This document shows, one piece after another, positions 43,793 through 52,590 of a DNA stretch of 64,000 nt; within the stretch, counting starts at the first letter, position 1, and every line of letters begins with the position of its first letter. The translations under genes were made by a program, and so were the position numbers. The stretch comes from DAIDKA01 sp036521075 (GTDB taxonomy: Bacteria; Pseudomonadota; Gammaproteobacteria; Steroidobacterales; Steroidobacteraceae): the NCBI GenBank assembly GCA_036521075.1, contig DATDIL010000035.1, positions 1 through 64,000 of the forward strand, given 5' to 3'. The notes under the pieces were generated by a model, which worked only from the letters and a program-made list of their open reading frames with translations, had not been told where the DNA came from and ran no database searches.

Positions 43793-44401
43793 TCATAATT
43801 TGGTGAGATCTCTAACGGCAGCGCCGATCTCATAAGTGCTCTCGACCACGGCAACTGAGAGCGCATTGCCGCCATAGCCCACTGCATCGACCTTGTACAC
43901 GCTGCCCCCGCCATCGGCGGCGGGACCCACGTAGGTAATATAGAAAGCGGGGGGCGCGGAGTACGTATTGGAAAGTGAGCCACTGGCATCGGCCGTGAAG
44001 ATCATGTTGGTCGCCGTGGCACCCGTGGCATTCGGGTAGTACGTAAAGCCGACGGGATTGCCACCGCTGGTCCAAGGCAACGTCACCGCACTGGTGAGCG
44101 CGTTGCTGCAGATCAGCACGTTGCTCGCAGCGACATTGGCGCTGGCTGTGGCGGAACAGACCACGGGAGGCACCGATGAATTCCCGGAAGAGCTCAGCCA
44201 CCACTCCCCGTACTGCTCCGCGATCACGGCCGCATGCAACGCGCGCTCTTTCTCGCGCACATTGCCCGAGATCTTCTCCCCCAGTCCCATGCTGCGGAAC
44301 ATGGCCAGGGCTAGAATCGTGATGACCAGCAGCAACAGCAGACTGGCAATCAGCACGATGCCGCGCTGACGGGCGCGCCTGCTCAGGTGTCGAGCGCTCA
44401 T
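43793..44401 (-). CDS. pilX: Minor pilin PilX
   Basis: 202-residue PilX-type protein. After the basic leader RRARQRG the hydrophobic helix IVLIASLLLLLVITILALAMF lacks the Glu5 of ordinary pilins, as is normal for PilX, and continues with the conserved GLGEKISGNVREKERALHAA. The start overlaps the pilW stop (ATGA). The minor pilins prime pilus assembly and present PilY1 at the tip. Confidence 0.88.
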   Translation of the reverse strand: MSARHLSRRARQRGIVLIASLLLLLVITILALAMFRSMGLGEKISGNVREKERALHAAVIAEQYGEWWLSSSGNSSVPPVVCSATASANVAASNVLICSNALTSAVTLPWTSGGNPVGFTYYPNATGATATNMIFTADASGSLSNTYSAPPAFYITYVGPAADGGGSVYKVDAVGYGGNALSVAVVESTYEIGAAVRDLTKL

Positions 44402-45174
44402 GTATCCACCCCGACGCGGCTCATGACGGGAATCACGCGTTGGATGGTCGTCGTGCCACCGGGCGCGCTGGAGGGCTGCATCTGGCCGCCCGTGGTGCCA
44501 TAGACGGGCACCAGGAAGGTCAACGTGACCTTTATGGCCGTGACATTGAGCCAGTTGTTGCTGGCCCCCACCTGGGTTGCATTCAGGTATTGGACAACGC
44601 TGTAGTCATCGCCGGTTGCACCCGACGCCACTGCGTACAACACCGACATGTTGGTGACATTGGGAATCAGATTGACGAGCGGACCGGCGGCACCGCTGGT
44701 CTGGGACTGACATTGCAGCCACCACGTGCCACCGACTTGGGCCACCTGGAACAGGTTGGTGTACCAGACACCGCCGGGACCGCCCACATTGCTCTGGCCC
44801 GCGCAATCGATGACCGTGTGAGTGGTATCGTTCAGCGGCGCAAAAAAGCGTGCCACGACGGTGTCCCCCGGTGCCATGGCGTTATAAGTCCCGTAGAGAC
44901 CCGGCCCGGGAGGCACGGCCAATGACGCGATGGTCTCGGAGGCGAAGGAGTTCTGGACCGTGGCGATCGGATCAAAATAGCCGGCCTGCTGCACGACGTT
45001 GGTGATCAGCGTCATCGCGATGCGCTGATTGTCCTGCAACTGCGACAGCGCGCTCTGCGTGCCATTGGTCCGGCGCGTGCCCATGACCATTGTCACGAGC
45101 CCCCCGAGCAGGAACAGCGCGATCAGTACGGCGATCGACAGCTCTATCAGGCTGAATCCGCGTTGGCGTCGCAT
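44398..45174 (-). CDS. pilW: Minor pilin PilW
   Basis: 258 residues from the ATG at 45174, chosen because it gives the short leader MRRQRG before FSLIELSIAVLIALFLLGGL. LQDNQRIAMTLITNVVQQAGYFDP is the PilW family pattern. Four cysteines in the mature domain may form disulfides. It starts 1 base after the pilV stop. Confidence 0.87.
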   Translation of the reverse strand: MRRQRGFSLIELSIAVLIALFLLGGLVTMVMGTRRTNGTQSALSQLQDNQRIAMTLITNVVQQAGYFDPIATVQNSFASETIASLAVPPGPGLYGTYNAMAPGDTVVARFFAPLNDTTHTVIDCAGQSNVGGPGGVWYTNLFQVAQVGGTWWLQCQSQTSGAAGPLVNLIPNVTNMSVLYAVASGATGDDYSVVQYLNATQVGASNNWLNVTAIKVTLTFLVPVYGTTGGQMQPSSAPGGTTTIQRVIPVMSRVGVDT

Positions 45175-45175
45175 G

Positions 45176-45745
45176 TCAGGGCTCCACATACAGGGTGTAC
45201 TGCGGGGAATTGAGCAGACCGGCCGCGGAGCTGACTGCCGCCGTCGCATTGTTGGTGGCGGTCACATTTTCCTGCCAGCTGATCTGGATCGTGCAGCTCA
45301 ACGGTACCGTCGTGGTATTGCAGCTGATGGTCGCCAGCGCCGCCGGCACGACCTGGCCCAGTGCGGCACCCCACTGCTGCACGTCATATGCGGCGACCTG
45401 GGGAGCCGTACAGACAGTCGTTGTCGCGCAGTTGGAGGCGGCGCTGAGGACACCGGTGGTGTCATTGACGTTGACCGTGACCGTGCCCGGAGCGGTGGTC
45501 AGGACGCTGACCGTGAAACTCGCCGGCGGCGGAGCGGATACCCAGTAGTCACGATTGGTATGCATCGAGGCCGCAAGACTGGCCGCCTCGATGGCGACCA
45601 GGGAGCGCACGCCTGACGATTCCGTCGTGGACAGCGCCAACGCCTGCATCTTGGCGATGCCGAGCATGCCGACGGCAATGATGATCAATGCGACCATCAC
45701 CTCGATGAGGCTGAAGCCGCTGTGTGTATTGGGGTGCTGGCTCAT
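45176..45745 (-). CDS. pilV: Minor pilin PilV
   Basis: 189 residues. The leader MSQHPNTHSG is followed by FSLIEVMVALIIIAVGMLGIAKMQ, the typical PilV pattern with the GMLG turn. A later SLAASMHTNRDYW block also fits. It follows fimT by 6 bp and abuts pilW. Confidence 0.88.
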   Translation of the reverse strand: MSQHPNTHSGFSLIEVMVALIIIAVGMLGIAKMQALALSTTESSGVRSLVAIEAASLAASMHTNRDYWVSAPPPASFTVSVLTTAPGTVTVNVNDTTGVLSAASNCATTTVCTAPQVAAYDVQQWGAALGQVVPAALATISCNTTTVPLSCTIQISWQENVTATNNATAAVSSAAGLLNSPQYTLYVEP

Positions 45746-45751
45746 GGTCTT

Positions 45752-46372
45752 CTAGTTGCAGTTCGACAGGGTGGAGGGCTGCTGCACGGAAACGTTGCCG
45801 ACATTGGTGACCTGCAGGCAGCGCGTCCGCGTGGCATTACTGGTCGAATCGTGAAGCACGATGACGGCGCCGCCTGCACCACTCATGGTCGTCAGCAGCC
45901 CCAGCGCCAGGCCTTCGCGATCAAACGAGACGTTGCTGGTCACCCCGTCCGTCAGCGTATCGCTCGCCCCCGTGCCGGCACCGGTGAAAGCCGGCTGCGC
46001 GCGCATCACCTGGGCGGCAACGCCGGAGGTCGTCGGCGGGGTGGCCCCGGATGCATTCACGAACACGATCCAGCCATCCTGCCAGTGCGTGTCGCCCGCC
46101 GCACAGTCGTTGCCGGCCGAGTTGGCCACGCATATCACGACGTTCTGGCCCTGCTTGATCGCCTCGGAGCGGGCGTATTGCATGTCACCCAGCAGGCCGT
46201 TGATCTCCCCGGAGATACGGTACGAGGTCGTGATGCCCTTATAAGAGCTGGCGCCGATCCCCAGCAGGATGCCGGCGATGGTGAGTACGATCAGCAGCTC
46301 GATCAACGAGACGCCGGTCATGCGACCGGGTGGCGTCGCGTGCGCGAAGGCGGGTTGGGGAGCGTTGCACAT
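45752..46372 (-). CDS. fimT: Pseudopilin FimT/FimU (GspH family)
   Basis: About 206 residues from the ATG at 46372; an ATG at 46321 giving a very short leader is also possible and neither has a clear ribosome site. The segment GRMTG-VSLIELLIVLTIAGILLGIGA is the prepilin helix (cleaved after Gly). The GspH/FimT pattern follows: LLGDMQYARSEAIKQGQNVVIC and WQDGWIVFVNA. FimT-type proteins bind DNA in naturally competent relatives. It is the first gene of the pilin operon. Confidence 0.83.
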   Translation of the reverse strand: MCNAPQPAFAHATPPGRMTGVSLIELLIVLTIAGILLGIGASSYKGITTSYRISGEINGLLGDMQYARSEAIKQGQNVVICVANSAGNDCAAGDTHWQDGWIVFVNASGATPPTTSGVAAQVMRAQPAFTGAGTGASDTLTDGVTSNVSFDREGLALGLLTTMSGAGGAVIVLHDSTSNATRTRCLQVTNVGNVSVQQPSTLSNCN

Positions 46373-46466
46373 GCTGCAGGACAGTAAGCACGCAAGCTTG
46401 CGTGAATCTGACGACGGCGGATCAGGGGCCTGCGCAGGCGCCCAGGCTTTCAAACTGAGAACCGCA

Positions 46467-47846
46467 TCACACTACCGCCGACCTGAACAGCACCCGCGCG
46501 CGCGTGCCTTGGCCCGAGGCGGCCGATTCGAGGATCAATTGTGCCCCATGCGCCTCGGCGATCTCCGACACGATTGCCAGCCCGAGGCCGCAGCCGTGGC
46601 CGGTCGTGCCGGGAATACGGTAAAACCGCTCGCGCACCCGTCCGCGCTGTTCCTCCGCAATCCCCGGCCCATCGTCCTCGACTTCCAGGCAAGGCCGCCC
46701 GTCGCGCAGCCCGACGCGCACCGTCACGTGGCCATCGCGCGGGGTGTAATGGATGGCGTTGTCGAGGAGGTTGCCCAGCAGATCCTCGAGCAACCGGACA
46801 TTGCCCCGCACCGCCACCGGGGCGGCCTCGACGCCCAGATCCAGCCCCGCGTTCAAGGCGCGGTCCACGTTGATCTCCACAATGCGTGCGGCCAGGGCCT
46901 GCAGATCGACGGTGTCGAATTGTTCGGCGAAGCTGGTGGACGGATCGGCACGCGCCAATGCCAGCAACTGGTTCGCCGAGCGGGCCAGGTTCTCCATGCC
47001 GGCGTGGAGCCCCTGCAGTCTTGGTCGCAGCGGCACCGCAGCGGTCTCTTTCATCAGCAACTCGAGATGCCCCAGCAGGCCCGTGATGGGCGTGCGTAGC
47101 TGGTGGGCCGTGTCCGCCACGAAGCGCCGCTGGGAGCGCGCCGCCTCCGCCAGCACATCGAATAGCAGGTTCAGGGCCTCGACCAGCGGTTTGACCTCGC
47201 CCGGTACCGTCGTGGCATCCAGGTGCTTGAGCTCGCGCGGCGAACCGGCTTCGATCTGCCGACGCAGCGACAGCAGCGGCTTTAGGCCAAAGTGCACACC
47301 GAGCCATACGATGAGCAAGGTCACATCCAGCTGGATGAAGTCCATCAGCCAGGTACTGGCTAGAATGAAGCGGCCCGGCACGGCGCGTTGCGCGGCGGAC
47401 TCTGCCACGCTGATGATGGCCACATCCCTGGCAATGTTCACCCGATAGCTGGCGATGCGCAGGCGCTCGCCTGCGACCACCGCATCGGTGAAAGTCGGAT
47501 TCGCGCTGACCGAAGCGGCTGCGATCGGCAAATCGCGAGTGCCCGCGAGCAACTCGCCACTGGAATTGATGATGGCGTAGCGCAGGTCCACCAGATGATC
47601 GGCGCGATGCCCCGGCGTGGGCACCGCACCGAGGTCGACCCGCAGTCGTTGACCCTGTTTGACGATGCTGCCAGCCAATGCCGCGGCGGCATCCCCGAGG
47701 CGCTCATCGTAGGCTGACTCCACGAACGCGGTGGCCGCCCGATAGTTGGCATACACCCCGACCAGCATCAGCACCGCCAACGGTGGCAGCAGGAACCACA
47801 GCAGGCGGCGCTGTATCGAAGGTGCCGACTTAATTACGCGGTTCAT
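46467..47846 (-). CDS. Sensor histidine kinase (QseC/TctE-like)
   Basis: 459 residues from the ATG at 47846, which overlaps the response-regulator stop. Two membrane helices (about 13-33 and 165-187) bracket a periplasmic sensor domain. The phosphoacceptor is in DTAHQLRTPITGLLGHLELL (His near 246), then the N box NLLDNAIHYTPRDG and G boxes DDGPGIAEEQRGRV and GHGCGLGLAIVSEIAEAHG. The signal is unknown. Its 3' end is next to fimT but on the same strand, so read-through into the pilin genes is possible. Confidence 0.9.
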   Translation of the reverse strand: MNRVIKSAPSIQRRLLWFLLPPLAVLMLVGVYANYRAATAFVESAYDERLGDAAAALAGSIVKQGQRLRVDLGAVPTPGHRADHLVDLRYAIINSSGELLAGTRDLPIAAASVSANPTFTDAVVAGERLRIASYRVNIARDVAIISVAESAAQRAVPGRFILASTWLMDFIQLDVTLLIVWLGVHFGLKPLLSLRRQIEAGSPRELKHLDATTVPGEVKPLVEALNLLFDVLAEAARSQRRFVADTAHQLRTPITGLLGHLELLMKETAAVPLRPRLQGLHAGMENLARSANQLLALARADPSTSFAEQFDTVDLQALAARIVEINVDRALNAGLDLGVEAAPVAVRGNVRLLEDLLGNLLDNAIHYTPRDGHVTVRVGLRDGRPCLEVEDDGPGIAEEQRGRVRERFYRIPGTTGHGCGLGLAIVSEIAEAHGAQLILESAASGQGTRARVLFRSAVV

Positions 47847-48498
47847 CCAGCCGATACCCCAGGCCACGGACGGTGCGGATGACGGCGGCCTCGCCGAGCT
47901 TGGCTCGCACGCGCGAGACGTACACTTCCACGGCATTGGGCGTGAGCGCCTGATCGAAACTGGCAATGGCCTGCTGCAGCCGTTCCTTGGAGACGACACG
48001 GCCCGCGTTCAACGCGAGGCATTCCAGAACCAGCCATTCGCGCCCGGTCAGATCCACCGCCGTGTCATCAATGCGCAGCATGCGACCGGCGACATCCAGC
48101 CGCAGCCGACCCAGGTTGACCTGCTCGCCTGCATACAGATTGGCGCGACGGATCAGCGCGCGGCAGCGCGCGATGAGTTCGTCCTGTTCGAACGGCTTGA
48201 GCAGAAAATCATCGGCACCGAGATTCAGCGCCTCGACCTTGATGGCCAGTGTGTCCCGGGCCGTGAGGATGAGCACCGGCTGGGTCGCGCCGCGGCTGCG
48301 CAGGCGGCGCACCAGCGACAACCCGTCCTGGCCCGGAAGCCCCACGTCCACCACCAGCAGGTCGAAGTGCTCGGTCGCGAGCGCACTGTTGGCGGCCTCC
48401 GCGCTAGCGCTGCGATCCACGGCGAATCCTGCGGCGCACAGCCCCAGGGTGATGGCATCGGCCACCAGGTCATTGTCCTCTACAACCAGAATGCGCAT
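47830..48498 (-). CDS. OmpR-family response regulator (TctD/QseB-like)
   Basis: 222 residues from the ATG at 48498. The receiver domain has Asp51 in LLVVDVGLPGQDG and Lys in DDFLLKPFEQDEL. The C-terminal winged helix has DLTGREWLVLECLALNAG and SRVRAKLGEAAVIRTVRGLGYRL. It comes first in the two-gene unit and overlaps the kinase by 17 bases. Targets cannot be read from this window. Confidence 0.93.
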   Translation of the reverse strand: MRILVVEDNDLVADAITLGLCAAGFAVDRSASAEAANSALATEHFDLLVVDVGLPGQDGLSLVRRLRSRGATQPVLILTARDTLAIKVEALNLGADDFLLKPFEQDELIARCRALIRRANLYAGEQVNLGRLRLDVAGRMLRIDDTAVDLTGREWLVLECLALNAGRVVSKERLQQAIASFDQALTPNAVEVYVSRVRAKLGEAAVIRTVRGLGYRLDEPRN

Positions 48499-48514
48499 GG
48501 CTGAACGGTACGGC

Positions 48515-49498
48515 TCACGGGTCGGTGGCGTAGTCGAAGGAGTCAAGATACAGCAGCTGCGCGCGCGCGCCGTGCGCGGGGAAGCTGCCCCGGATGGCCG
48601 CGATCATCGCCGGTGGCCCGGCGGCATAGATCGCAAACGGCGCCAGGTCCGGATGCGCCTCGAGCACCGCCTCATGCACCCAGCCGGTGCATTGTGTATG
48701 GACCGTAAGGCGCGCATGCCGGGCCGTCCACTCACGCAACAATTGCGCTTCATACAGGCCCGCGGCAGCGCGCGCGCCCCAGTACAGATGCAACGCGCGG
48801 CGCGAGTCCTCGAGCAAAGCCTGTCCCAGCATGGCTTTCACAGGCGCGAATCCCGTCCCGCCGGCAATGAAAATCGCCGGCTCCGGACCGCTCTCGTAGC
48901 GCAACTGCCCCAGTGGGCCTTCGATCTTCAGCAGCGCGCCCTCGCGCAGGCGGCCGAACAGCGCCGCGCTGAAGGCGCCGCCGGGAACGTGCTGCACATG
49001 CAGCTCGAGCTCGCCGCCCGCATTCGGCGCATTGGCCACCGAATAGCTGCGCCGCAGGCCGCCCTCGAGCAGCACGTCCAGGTGCTGTCCGGCCTGGAAC
49101 TGCAGCGCCTCGGTACTGGGCAGGCGCAATACCAGCCGCATGACATCGGGACTTAGCCGCACGCTACGGGCGATGCGGGTGGGTAGTGTCCTGATCTCGG
49201 CGCTCGCGGGACTTGCCATGAGTCGCGCCTCGACCACCAGGTCGCTGCGCGCGAGCGCCTGGCACAACAGCACAAAACCCTCACTCCTTTCCTGCGGTGA
49301 AAGCCCCGGTGGCGGCCCTTGCGGGTACTCGACCCGTCCGCTCAACAGCCGCGCGCGGCACGACCCACAGCGGCCCGACCGACAGCTGTGTGGCAGGGGC
49401 ATCCCGGCCAGCAGGGCCGCGGCGAGCACGGAAACATCCTCCGCAGCCTTGATGCTGCGCTCGTGCGGAATGATGCGTACGGTGTGATGCAAGGCCAT
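48515..49498 (-). CDS. 2Fe-2S ferredoxin-NAD(P)H reductase (AscD/UbiB-Fre-like)
   Basis: 327-residue modular electron-transfer enzyme. The N-terminal plant-type ferredoxin domain has HSCRSGRCGSCRARLL with a fourth cysteine in FVLLCQ (about 38-78). An FAD domain follows with RSYSVANAP, then an NAD(P) domain with IFIAGGTGFAPVKAML and YAAGPPAMIAA. Such proteins are often named CDP-6-deoxy-glucoseen reductase, but no deoxysugar genes are nearby, so the electron acceptor is unknown. It lies 16 bp upstream of the response regulator. Confidence 0.85.
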   Translation of the reverse strand: MALHHTVRIIPHERSIKAAEDVSVLAAALLAGMPLPHSCRSGRCGSCRARLLSGRVEYPQGPPPGLSPQERSEGFVLLCQALARSDLVVEARLMASPASAEIRTLPTRIARSVRLSPDVMRLVLRLPSTEALQFQAGQHLDVLLEGGLRRSYSVANAPNAGGELELHVQHVPGGAFSAALFGRLREGALLKIEGPLGQLRYESGPEPAIFIAGGTGFAPVKAMLGQALLEDSRRALHLYWGARAAAGLYEAQLLREWTARHARLTVHTQCTGWVHEAVLEAHPDLAPFAIYAAGPPAMIAAIRGSFPAHGARAQLLYLDSFDYATDP

Positions 49499-49541
49499 TT
49501 GTGGCGCAGATTACGCCTAGATTGCGGTATTCTGCTGCGCA

Positions 49542-50417
49542 ATGCGCGTCAACTTCACGAAAATGCACGGCGTGGGCAATGACTTCATCGTCTTCGACGC
49601 GCCGCGCGGCGCGCCGGTCCCGACACCCGCACAGCTGCGCGCTCTGGCCGACCGACACACCGGCATTGGTTTTGACCAGGCGCTGGTCCTGCATCCGGCA
49701 CGGCGTGCCGACACGATCGTCTACTACCAGGTCTTCAACAGCGACGGCGCGGAGGTCGAGCAATGCGGCAACGGTGCGCGCTGCATCGCCTCGCTCCTGC
49801 ACCGCCAAGGCCGCGCGCCGGCCGGTGAGTTCGTGATGGACAGTGCGGGGGGCCTGGTTCGCGCCCGTCTGCTCAGCGCGGATCGGGTATCGGTTGAAAT
49901 GGGCGTGCCGTCGTTCGAGCCGGCGAGCCTGCCGTTCACTGCACCCGCGCGGCAGGAGCGCTACACGCTCACGGCCGGCAGCGCGACGGTCGAAATCGGC
50001 GCGGTCTGTCTGGGCAATCCGCACGCCGTTCTGCAGGTCGCCGCGGTCGATGCGGCGCCCGTCGCCAGCCTCGGTGCGGCCATCGAAGCTCATCCGCGCT
50101 TCCCGCACCGGGTCAACGTCGGCTTCATGGAAGTGATCGACCGCGCGCACATCCGGCTGCGCGTCTACGAGCGCGGCGCCGGCGAAACCCTGGCCTGCGG
50201 CACTGGCGCGTGCGCGGCCGTGATCGTCGGTCGCGAGCGCGGCCTGCTTGACCGCCAGGTGCGAGTGCACGTACGCGGCGGCGAGTTGCGCGTAGACTGG
50301 GCCGGTCCGGGCGAGCCGGTCTGGTTGACCGGGCCGGCGCAGGTCGCCTTCGAGGGACATTTCGAATCTTCCGATAATGAACCCGCCATCCAACGCTTGA
50401 GGGACGCAGCGAAATGA
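49542..50417 (+). CDS. dapF: Diaminopimelate epimerase
   Basis: Converts LL- to meso-diaminopimelate for lysine and peptidoglycan. 291 residues. The catalytic cysteine pair is Cys75 (EQCGNGARC) and Cys219 (LACGTGACAA). The opening FTKMHGVGNDFIVFDA is diagnostic. The stop overlaps the DUF484 start (ATGA), matching the dapF-DUF484-xerC order common in Gammaproteobacteria; lysA is not adjacent. Confidence 0.96.
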   Translation: MRVNFTKMHGVGNDFIVFDAPRGAPVPTPAQLRALADRHTGIGFDQALVLHPARRADTIVYYQVFNSDGAEVEQCGNGARCIASLLHRQGRAPAGEFVMDSAGGLVRARLLSADRVSVEMGVPSFEPASLPFTAPARQERYTLTAGSATVEIGAVCLGNPHAVLQVAAVDAAPVASLGAAIEAHPRFPHRVNVGFMEVIDRAHIRLRVYERGAGETLACGTGACAAVIVGRERGLLDRQVRVHVRGGELRVDWAGPGEPVWLTGPAQVAFEGHFESSDNEPAIQRLRDAAK

Positions 50418-51115
50418 GCACAAGAGAGGCTCGGGGAATCCCGCCGCAGCACAGCGAAGAAGAGACGGTTGCCCATTACCTGCAACAGAATCCGGAATTC
50501 TTCGAGAACCATCTACCCTTGCTGGCGCGACTGCGGCTGCCCCACGCGCGCGGCGGCTCCACGATTTCGCTGGTGGAACGCCAGGTCGAGGTGCTGCGCG
50601 AGCGGCACGCGAGCCTGGAACAAAAACTGGCGGACTTCGTGACCGTGGCGCGCGCCAATGATGCGGTCGCCGAGAAGCTGCATCGCTTCACCCGGCGGCT
50701 GCTGCGTGCACAGACACGGCACAGCGCCATCGAACAGCTCGAAGCCAGCCTGCGCGAGGACTTCGACTCGTTCCACTCGGTGCTGGTGCTGATCGGGGCA
50801 CAGGACGAGGCGCTGGTGCCGCAACGGTTCGTGCGCCGCCTGGCTGCCGACGATGCCAACCTCAAATCCTTCGAGTCCCTGTTCACCAGCGGTAAGCCGC
50901 GTTGCGGGCAGGCGCGCGACTCGCAGCGTGACTTCCTGTTCGCCGCCGACGCGCCGGACATCGGCTCGGTGGCACTGGTGCCGCTCGGCGACCACGGCGC
51001 GCTGGGCCTGCTCGCATTGGGCAGCACCGATCGGGATCGCTTCCATCCGGGCATGAGCACCGATTTCCTGGCGCGCCTGGCCGACCTGATTTCGGATGTT
51101 CTGTCCCGCCCCTGA
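50414..51115 (+). CDS. DUF484 family protein
   Basis: 233 residues with the DUF484 pattern EEETVAHYLQQNPEFFENHLPLLARLRLPHARGGSTISLVERQVEVLRER, then a GAF-like domain (DFDSFHSVLVLIG to LIALGS-type core). Its role is unknown, but the position between dapF and xerC is conserved. It overlaps dapF by 4 bases; xerC begins 18 bp downstream. Confidence 0.9.
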   Translation: MSTREARGIPPQHSEEETVAHYLQQNPEFFENHLPLLARLRLPHARGGSTISLVERQVEVLRERHASLEQKLADFVTVARANDAVAEKLHRFTRRLLRAQTRHSAIEQLEASLREDFDSFHSVLVLIGAQDEALVPQRFVRRLAADDANLKSFESLFTSGKPRCGQARDSQRDFLFAADAPDIGSVALVPLGDHGALGLLALGSTDRDRFHPGMSTDFLARLADLISDVLSRP

Positions 51116-51133
51116 GAGCGCCGGTGGCCGGTC

Positions 51134-52036
51134 GTGAACGCGGAGTCCCGCGCACAGCTGGCACGCTTCCGTGAGTACCTGACCCGGGAACGGCGGCTCT
51201 CCGCTCACACCGACAGCAACTACGCGCGTGATCTCAACGCGCTGGCCAGATTCTGCGGCAAAGAAGGCGTCGCCGAGTGGTCAGCCCTCGAACACGCTCA
51301 GGTACGCCTGTTCGCGGCCCGCTGCCACGCCGCGGGTCTGGGGGCGCGCAGTATTCAGCGGCGCCTGTCGGCGGTGCGCAGCTTCCTGAACTTCCTGATC
51401 CGCGAGGGGGTCCTCAAACATAATTGCGCCCTGGACGTGCGCGCTCCGCAGGGACAAAGGCGCCTGCCGGTCACCCTCGACGCCGATTCGATGGCCCGGC
51501 TGCTGGAGATTGCGAGCAACGATCCCCTGGCCATCCGCGACCTCGCCCTCATGGAGCTGTTGTATTCCTCGGGGCTGCGGCTGGCCGAGCTGGTGGGCCT
51601 GGACCTTCAGGACTTGAACGTGGCGGATCGGACCGTACGGGTGCTGGGCAAGGGCAGCAAGACACGCGTACTGCCCGTGGGTCGTAAAGCCATGAGCGCA
51701 CTGGCCAGCTGGCTCAAGGAGCGCGGTGGCCTGCTCAAGGAGCACACCACGGCTGTCTTCATCGGCGCGAGCGGTCGTCGGCTCGGGCCGCGGGCGATCC
51801 AGAAGCGGGTCGAATACTGGGCGGTGCGCCAGGGGCTGCCCATGCACGTCCACCCGCATCTGTTCCGGCACTCCTTCGCCTCGCATCTGCTTGAATCCAG
51901 TGGAGAATTACGTGCAGTCCAGGAACTGCTGGGTCACGCGGACATCTCGACCACCCAGGTCTACACTCATCTTGATTTCCAGCACCTGGCCCGCATTTAC
52001 GATGCTACCCATCCCCGGGCGCGCAAAAAGGCGTAA
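51134..52036 (+). CDS. xerC: Tyrosine recombinase XerC
   Basis: 300-residue site-specific recombinase resolving chromosome dimers with XerD at dif. It starts GTG at 51134. The catalytic set is complete: Arg149 (SSGLRLAEL), Lys173, His242-x-x-Arg245 (HPHLFRHSFASHLL), His268 (LGHADISTTQ) and Tyr277 (VYTHLDF). Position after dapF-DUF484 favours XerC over XerD. hslV starts 11 bp downstream. Confidence 0.95.
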   Translation: MNAESRAQLARFREYLTRERRLSAHTDSNYARDLNALARFCGKEGVAEWSALEHAQVRLFAARCHAAGLGARSIQRRLSAVRSFLNFLIREGVLKHNCALDVRAPQGQRRLPVTLDADSMARLLEIASNDPLAIRDLALMELLYSSGLRLAELVGLDLQDLNVADRTVRVLGKGSKTRVLPVGRKAMSALASWLKERGGLLKEHTTAVFIGASGRRLGPRAIQKRVEYWAVRQGLPMHVHPHLFRHSFASHLLESSGELRAVQELLGHADISTTQVYTHLDFQHLARIYDATHPRARKKA

Positions 52037-52047
52037 GGCCAGCACGC

Positions 52048-52590
52048 ATGAGCAACACTTTCGATCCCCACGGCACAACGATTCTGGCGGTTCGCCGCAA
52101 CGGCGCGATCGCCATCGGCGGCGACGGCCAGGTCACTCTGGGCAACACTGTCATGAAGGGCAACGCCCGCAAGGTGCGCCGCCTGTATGGCGACAAGGTG
52201 CTCGCCGGATTCGCCGGCGGTACCGCCGATGCCTTCACGCTGTTCGAGCGTTTCGAGGGCAAGCTCGAGAAGCACGGCAACCTCACGCGCGCCGCCATCG
52301 AGCTGGCCAAGGACTGGCGCTCCGACCGCTATCTGCGCCGCCTCGAAGCGCTGCTGCTCGTGGGCGACAGGGAGAAAATCTTCGTGATCTCCGGCAACGG
52401 CGACGTGATCGAGCCTGAATTCGAAGTGGCGGCCATCGGCTCCGGAGGCTCCTACGCGCTGGCCGCGGCGCGAGCCCTGCTGGAGTCCTCGCAGCTGGAT
52501 GCACGCAGCATTGTGGAGCGCTCGCTCAACATTGCCGCCGACATCTGCATCTACACCAACCGCAACCTGCTCATCGATGAGATCAAGTAA
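52048..52590 (+). CDS. hslV: ATP-dependent protease subunit HslV
   Basis: 180-residue proteasome-like peptidase of the HslUV complex. The catalytic N-terminal threonine is Thr10 in HGTTILAVRRNG, so nine residues (MSNTFDPHG) must be removed, longer than the single Met removed in E. coli. Other blocks: AIGGDGQVTLGNTVMKGNARKV and GSGGSYALAAARALLE. hslU starts on the next base after the stop. Confidence 0.96.
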   Translation: MSNTFDPHGTTILAVRRNGAIAIGGDGQVTLGNTVMKGNARKVRRLYGDKVLAGFAGGTADAFTLFERFEGKLEKHGNLTRAAIELAKDWRSDRYLRRLEALLLVGDREKIFVISGNGDVIEPEFEVAAIGSGGSYALAAARALLESSQLDARSIVERSLNIAADICIYTNRNLLIDEIK

